Shown here in pieces: positions 58,527-64,000 of a stretch of 64,000 bases of DNA. Each line of letters starts with the position of its first letter. The first letter of the stretch is position 1. Source of the stretch: Diadema setosum (lineage: Eukaryota > Echinodermata > Echinoidea > Diadematoida > Diadematidae); NCBI GenBank assembly GCA_033980235.1, contig CM067064.1:7058501-7122500 (forward strand), read 5' to 3'. Under the pieces are notes generated by a model, which was given only the letters and a program-made list of their open reading frames with translations, searched no databases and was not told the origin of the DNA. The translations under genes and the position numbers were made by a program.

Positions 58527-59849
58527 ATGGAGAGCTTCGACGAGGTCCAGAAGGAAGCCCTTGCTCGACTTGCATTAGCCAGTGAAGAGGACCTGAAACG
58601 CGTGGCTGAGGAAATAGGTATCAGCACAACGGAGAGGGCCAAGGCTGAGGGCAGAGGCAAACTGGGACTCCAACGAGCGGTCCGCCGACACCTGGATAGC
58701 GATGACCTCGCCGATGCTGATGATGGAGGTAAGGCTGTGTGGGTGAAGGTGGTCAGTTTGTTGGTGAGTGTGACGAGGGTAGGAAATGAGACAGAGGCAG
58801 AAACCGGCCCAACAAAAACAGAGAATTCAGGTTCCCCAGAGGAGACACAGGGAAATTCTCCATCGGAGGAGAGAGAAACAAAGAAGACACCTTACGTAGG
58901 GGAGGCGAAGGGCCCAATGTTAGCAACATGGAGAAAGGAATTCCGGATCAATGGTCAGGTGGGAGAGCCTGGCCAGAAGGACAAGTTGTCCTTCGTCAGC
59001 TTGGCTCGGCAGGTAGAGCACGGGATTCGGAAGGGGTTCTCTGAAGAGGAAGTCACAGAAGCAGTAGTACGTGCAGTGAGTCCTGGGCTACGATTAAGGT
59101 CCTACCTTGAAGGACGAACAGACCTTTCTCTGCCGGATCTGAGACGAATCCTGAGAGCTCACTATCGGGAGAAAGATGCCACGGCAGTTTTTCAAGAACT
59201 CTCAACGGCCTCCCAGGGTCACAAGGAAGCTGCCCATGACTTTGTATTAAGGGCCCTGGACCTAAAACAGAAGGTGTTGTTCGCCTCCCAGGAAGCAGGA
59301 GCTGGGGTTACGTATGACCCCAGCCAAGTACAACGGATGGCATTGAGGTCCATCTCTACAGGCATAGCAAATGAGGCGGTACAGGTGGAGATGCGACCTC
59401 ATCTACAGAATGAAGATATTTGTGATGAGGAACTGCTGGAGCTTCTGACCGCTGCAGTCGAGCATGAAGCAGAGCGGGCTCACAAGCTGAAACCCAGGGG
59501 GGTAAGAGCAGCAAGTGTAGAGGCCACGGCTGTAAGGACCGAAGAACAGGCACACCCATCCAAGACCAACTCTGCTAAGACCACCAACCTCAACCTAAGT
59601 GAGCTGGCGGCAAGCATCCAGGCCATTGTGAAGGCCGAGCTCAGCAACCTGCGTGCCGAACCCCAACCAAACAAAGCACAGCAGCGAAGGGAAAGAGGTT
59701 GTGTTGCCTGCCGGAAAGCTGGTACAGGCAATTCCTGTGATCACTGCTTCCGATGTGGTAGCAGTGAACACTACTTGCGGGGTTGCCGTGCCAGGAAGCA
59801 ACAGGGACAGGGAAATGCTCAAGGGTTACAGGAGAGGGACGCCCAGTAA
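58527..59849 (+). CDS. gypsy gag: capsid/nucleocapsid polyprotein
   Basis: A 440-codon open frame beginning [15 protein letters not shown], 177 bp after the LTR. Gag forms the virus-like particle that packages the element's RNA. The N-terminal region is charged and helical in character. The middle (about residues 130-310) resembles a retrotransposon capsid, with [11 protein letters not shown] and a helix-rich composition. The C-terminus has a zinc knuckle [14 protein letters not shown] (C-x2-C-x4-H-x4-C), preceded by another Cys pair (CVACRKAG). The frame is uninterrupted, suggesting recent activity. Gag ends TAA at 59847-59849 and overlaps pol by 82 nt. The element belongs to the Metaviridae-type retrotransposons. 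I see no evidence of a cellular (domesticated) role. Confidence 0.9.
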   Translation: MESFDEVQKEALARLALASEEDLKRVAEEIGISTTERAKAEGRGKLGLQRAVRRHLDSDDLADADDGGKAVWVKVVSLLVSVTRVGNETEAETGPTKTENSGSPEETQGNSPSEERETKKTPYVGEAKGPMLATWRKEFRINGQVGEPGQKDKLSFVSLARQVEHGIRKGFSEEEVTEAVVRAVSPGLRLRSYLEGRTDLSLPDLRRILRAHYREKDATAVFQELSTASQGHKEAAHDFVLRALDLKQKVLFASQEAGAGVTYDPSQVQRMALRSISTGIANEAVQVEMRPHLQNEDICDEELLELLTAAVEHEAERAHKLKPRGVRAASVEATAVRTEEQAHPSKTNSAKTTNLNLSELAASIQAIVKAELSNLRAEPQPNKAQQRRERGCVACRKAGTGNSCDHCFRCGSSEHYLRGCRARKQQGQGNAQGLQERDAQ

Positions 59850-62800
59850 CCTGTTCAGACGAAACGTCCCAATCCCCAGCTTCTCAGGTAACAAACCACT
59901 TCAACATTTCATCATCACCAGACAGCAGAAAACAGAGAGAGGTTGTCCATTTAGTAGGTCGCAAGTGCCTGGTGGCTTGCAGCTTCAACCAACAACCTAC
60001 TACAGCGCTATGGGATACTGGAGCCCAAGTTTCCCTAGTTTCCAAGGAGTGGCTTGACAGAAATTTGCCGGATGTTCCCAACCGTCCCTGGACAGAAATT
60101 ATCGAGGGGGAACCCTTAAAATTGTCTGCGGCAAACGGAAGTATTATTCCATACTGTGGATGGGTTGAGATCAGCCTACAAGTGCCTGGGGACGCAACAG
60201 CTGCTCAATCCCTTCAAGTACCCCTTCTAGTGACAATGGAGACGCTCGAACATCCTATCCTTGGGTATAACGTCATCGAAGCCCTTGCTAAAGGTCAGTC
60301 GGCACAACTGAGTAGATTACTCCCACATGCCAAGAAGTCGACAATAAACCAGTTGGTTTCACTGCTCAGTTTGCCTAGTGATGGCGAAATATGCCAAGCG
60401 TACACTTGCCGCAATGGTGAAGTTATTCCCGCGGGACAGACCAGGCTAGTTAGATGCAGGAGACCAAATGCCATGGCTCAGGAAACAACCGTCTTCTTCG
60501 AACCCTTGGAATCTCCATGTCTACCTGACGGTCTTACACCAAACTGCTCTCCGGTGGACATACGAGGGGGAAGATTTATGACCTTTGTTGTTCCTGTCTC
60601 GAATGACACCACTCACGACATACTGCTGCCTGGCAGGACGCATCTAGGAAGGCTAGTCCCTCTGCGCACTATCCTCCCCGCAGACGTTCTCCAAGAAGCA
60701 GACATTAAGGTCTCCTCAGTAGCCAACTCTACGACAGACTCCAGCAGACCACACTCAAACATGGATGACACCTGGATACCGCCAGTGGATCTTTCTCATC
60801 TACCTGAGCCACAGCGCAAGTTAGCGGAGAAGGTTCTGGTGGAGGAAGCAGAGGCATTTGCCAGGAATGACCAGGACCTTGGGTGTATCCCCTCGCTACA
60901 AATGCATCTCACTCTGAATGACCCATCCCCTGTGCAGAAGACCTATATGGGTGTCCCACCCCCGCTGATGAAGGAGGTCAAGGAGTACCTGCGGGACTTG
61001 ATCAGTCGCGGATGGATTTCGAAGTCCCAGTCACCCTACTCTTCCCCAATCGTTTGTGTAAGGAAGAAAGATGGGACTTTGAGGCTTTGCGTCGACTATC
61101 GACAATTAAATCAAAGGACTGTGGCGGACAGACAACCAATCCCGCGGATCCAAGACACTCTAGACACCCTTGGTGGTAACAGCTGGTTTTCCACCCTCGA
61201 CCAAGGGAAAGCATACCACCAAGGGTTCATGGACCTGGAAAGTCGCCCTCTCACCGCATTCATCACCCCCTGGGGACTGTATGAATGGGTGCGAATTCCA
61301 TTCGGCTTGAAAAACGCGCCTGCAGCATTCCAACGCTGCATGGAGTCTTGCCTAGAAGGGTTGAACAACGAGATCTGCGTGACCTATTTGGACGACATCC
61401 TTGTCTACAGTAGTACATTCGAGGAACATGTCAACAGGTTGAAACAAGTGCTCCAAGCTGCAAAGAGGCATGGTATGAAATTGAGGGCAGCAAAGTGTCA
61501 CTTGTTTCAACGGGAAGTGAAATACCTTGGACGAATAGTATCGGCGGAAGGACATCGACCTGACCCATGTGATACAGTGGCAGTTTTGCAGCTCAAGGAG
61601 AAGACCCCTCGTACAGTAGGTGACATCCGAAAGACCATGGGACTCCTGGGGTACTACAGGAGATACATACCTGATTTCTCCAAGCTTGCCAAGCCAATAT
61701 ATGACCTGTTGTCCGTACCTCAAGCCAAACCTCCACCCACGACCCAGGCCAAATCCAAACTAAAGAGGAAGGCACAAGTCCCATCTCGCACCCCAGTCAC
61801 ATGGACTCCGTTCCATCAAGAGCGCCTCGAAAACCTGGTTGACCGACTTGTCCAGCCTCCTGTGATGGCATTTCCTGACTATGAACAGCCATTTATTGTT
61901 CACACAGATGCATCTCAGGAGGGGCTTGGAGCAGTCTTATACCAGCGACAAGAAGGAAGACTCAGGGTTATCTCCTATTCAAGAACACTGACGCCAGCTG
62001 AGCTTAACTACCACCTCCATTCAGGGAAGCTAGAATTTCTGGCGTTGAAGTGGTCTGTGTGCGATAAATTTCGGGACTATCTCTACTATGCTCCATCATT
62101 TGTTGTGTACACAGACAACAACCCCCTCACATACGTTATGTCCTCGGCAAAATTGAATGCCACAGGTCAGAGATGGGTGGCGGAATTGGCCGATTTCAAC
62201 TTCACCATCAAGTACCGCCCAGGAAGGTCAAACACAGATGCAGACACCCTGTCCAGGATACCTTTGGACATGGAAAGGTACATGACCAAATGCTCCCAGG
62301 AGGCCCCTGCTGGTCTCGCTGTGAAGGCCATCTTGCAAGCTGTAGAAGAGACACCCTTGACCCTGTTGGCTTCTGTGTGCACCAGCAACCAAGTGGATCC
62401 TGAACCCAGTGAGAGAGGTATACAAGAGGTGACCACAGAAGACATGGTGGAGGCTCAGAAGAGTGATCCCTTGCTTGGACAGGTCAGGAAGTTGAAGGAG
62501 CGAAACGAGATGCCAACCTCAGCAACCTGGAAGAGGGCGGCAAAAGAGATGCGACCCTTCCTCCGAGAGTTAAGCCAAATGAAGATCAACTCGGATGGGA
62601 TCCTCTGTAGGGAAACGGCACAGCATATGCAGGTAGTTCTTCCCACCAAGTTCCGGGGCCGGGCGATCCAGGAAATCCACGAGAAGATGGGACATCTTGG
62701 AACGGACCGTGTACTAGAACTTGCTAGACAGAGATTCTATTGGCCACATATGCAGCGTGAAGTGGAGCACCACATCAAAAACAAATGCAGCTGTGTGATC

Positions 62801-64000
62801 AATAAGAAGCCTGCCCATCCACCCAAAGCACCGATGATACCGATCGTGACAACAGAACCGTTAGAGCTGATTTCCATTGATTTCCTCCACCTGGAAACAA
62901 GCAAAGGTGGGTACGAGTACATCTTAGTGGTAGTGGACCACTTTACGAGATTCGCCCAAGCGTATGCCACCAGGAACAAAGCGGGTCAGACTGCAGCAGA
63001 CCGTATCTTCAACGATTTCGTCTTGAGGTTTGGTTTCCCCCGCCGCATCCTCCACGACCAGGGCAGGGAGTTTGAAAATCAGCTCTTCCATCACCTGCAA
63101 CAATTGTCCGGGGTACAGAACTCCCGCACCACCCCCTACCATCCCCAAGGGAATGGGAAGGCAGAGCGATTTAATCGTACCTTACTGGCGATGCTGAGGA
63201 CTCTGACCACAGAGCAGAAGGCAAACTGGAAGGAACACCTGAATAAAGTGGTCCATGCGTACAATTCCACCCGCAACGAGGCTACTGGCTATGCGCCCGC
63301 GTTCCTCATGTTTGGTCGCTCTCCCCGACTCCCTGTCGACCTTGTATTTGGGTTGAGCCCAAAGAGTACACAGCCGTGTAAAGACCACTCAACCTATGTT
63401 CAGAGGTGGAAGGAAGCTATGGCGGAAGCGTATGAGCTGGCAAGGAAGAACTCAAATGCAAGGGCTATGAGGGGGAAAACCCTTCATGACAAAAATCTCA
63501 GCCCCCTTCCACTGGAAGCTGGTGACCGAGTCCTTGTGAGGAACTTGCACCAAAGACCTGGTCCCCAGAAACTTCGGTCACATTGGGACGAAGAAATCTA
63601 CGTAGTAAAGAGAAGGATGTCCCCAGAAATGCCCGTGTACGAAGTGCACCCCGAGAAAAAGCCGGACAGAATCAAAGTACTCCATCGCAACCTCCTGTTC
63701 CCATGTGAGTACCTGCAGGGTAACAGTGACCCAAGACCTGCCACGAGACGAGATGCTGTCCGACCCCATCAACCTCACACAAGGAACACACTAGCACAGG
63801 GACAGGAAGGGCTAGAAGACGGGGACTCGGAGGATGACGAAGAGGTTGTGCTTGTCCCTGAAACTTCCGCACAGTTAATCGATGAACCTGCCCAGCGACA
63901 ACCTTACGCAAAGAGAGTCCCACCTTCAACCACCTCATCACAGGAGAGACATCCTGGGCCCCGTCCTGTGCCACAGAACCCAGAACCACCTCAACCCCGG
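59768..64000 (+). CDS. gypsy pol: protease, RT, RNase H, integrase (runs off window)
   Basis: The frame, -1 relative to gag, is open for about 1411 codons from 59768 to the window end with no stop. The order is Ty3/gypsy-like. An aspartic protease has WDTGAQVS at 60011. The reverse transcriptase follows with [21 protein letters not shown] and the catalytic YLDD at 61385-61396. RNase H has IVHTDAS, with its Asp at 61907. The integrase has an N-terminal H-x4-H...C-x-C zinc motif and catalytic D (62879), D (63056) and E (63164), spaced D-x58-D-x35-E. A GPY/F-like region ends [12 protein letters not shown], then a polar tail. I see no chromodomain. All catalytic residues are present, so the element looks competent as far as it is visible. 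Confidence 0.92.
59810..59816 (+). promoter_or_regulatory. Candidate -1 frameshift site GGGAAAT (gag/pol)
   Basis: In the gag frame this reads G GGA AAT, the X XXY YYZ pattern needed for -1 slippage. It lies inside the only window (59768-59849) where both frames are open. The closely related GGGAAAC is a known retroviral slippery site. No stimulatory structure was established, so its use is inferred. Confidence 0.55.

Noticed and set aside
59653..60057. 134-codon plus-strand frame across the gag/pol junction
   Set aside because: It overlaps both gag and pol in the third frame and has no retroelement motif.

Overview
The window looks like nuclear DNA of an echinoderm, most likely a sea urchin. 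This is inferred from the multi-SRCR receptor gene with phase-1 domain exons, TTAGGG-type interstitial repeats, a foldback element built of 15-bp repeats like the sea urchin TU family, many short inverted-repeat transposons, abundant poly(dG) strings and a Ty3/gypsy retrotransposon. The sequence is AT-rich, with spliceosomal introns and few genes.

Left third (1-21.3 kb). A tRNA-Leu(AAG) gene lies at 2029-2110. The one recognisable cellular protein gene runs on the minus strand from 21253 to 5443. It has 12 coding exons whose phases fit throughout and sum to 2931 nt (976 codons plus stop). The product has a signal peptide, seven SRCR domains, one sushi/CCP domain, one transmembrane helix and an 85-90 residue cytoplasmic tail ending in a YxxL motif. 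Its introns hold a Penelope-like fragment, MITEs, telomere-like repeats and a GC-rich block with a possible extra exon.

Middle (21.3-55.9 kb). I see no convincing host gene. This is a dense record of mobile elements: TTAA-flanked and TA-flanked MITEs, two 3.1-kb elements with long inverted termini, an element with AGCAATTGCTT subterminal repeats, a foldback element with a 10-bp flanking repeat, a tRNA-derived SINE and a solo LTR nested in a MITE. Satellites with 18-bp, 53-bp and about 160-bp units are also present.

Right end (55.9-64 kb). The 5' part of an apparently intact Ty3/gypsy retrotransposon: a 2.45-kb LTR, a primer-binding region, gag with a CCHC knuckle, and pol in the -1 frame (protease, RT, RNase H, integrase), open to the window edge.

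The most unusual signal is shared by the solo LTR (25469-27631) and the gypsy LTR (55897-58350). Each carries two identical copies of a short segment (72 bp and 58 bp). The first copy ends exactly at a 5' splice-site consensus. The second follows an AATAAA directly and ends in a 3' splice-site-like tract. Splicing copy 1 to the end of copy 2 would remove the 5'-LTR polyadenylation signal and leave one R-U5 leader. At the 3' LTR, cleavage inside copy 2 would remove the acceptor and keep the intron. Reverse transcription would then rebuild the whole LTR and keep the copies identical. This spliceable-LTR model is my inference, but it makes exact, testable predictions.
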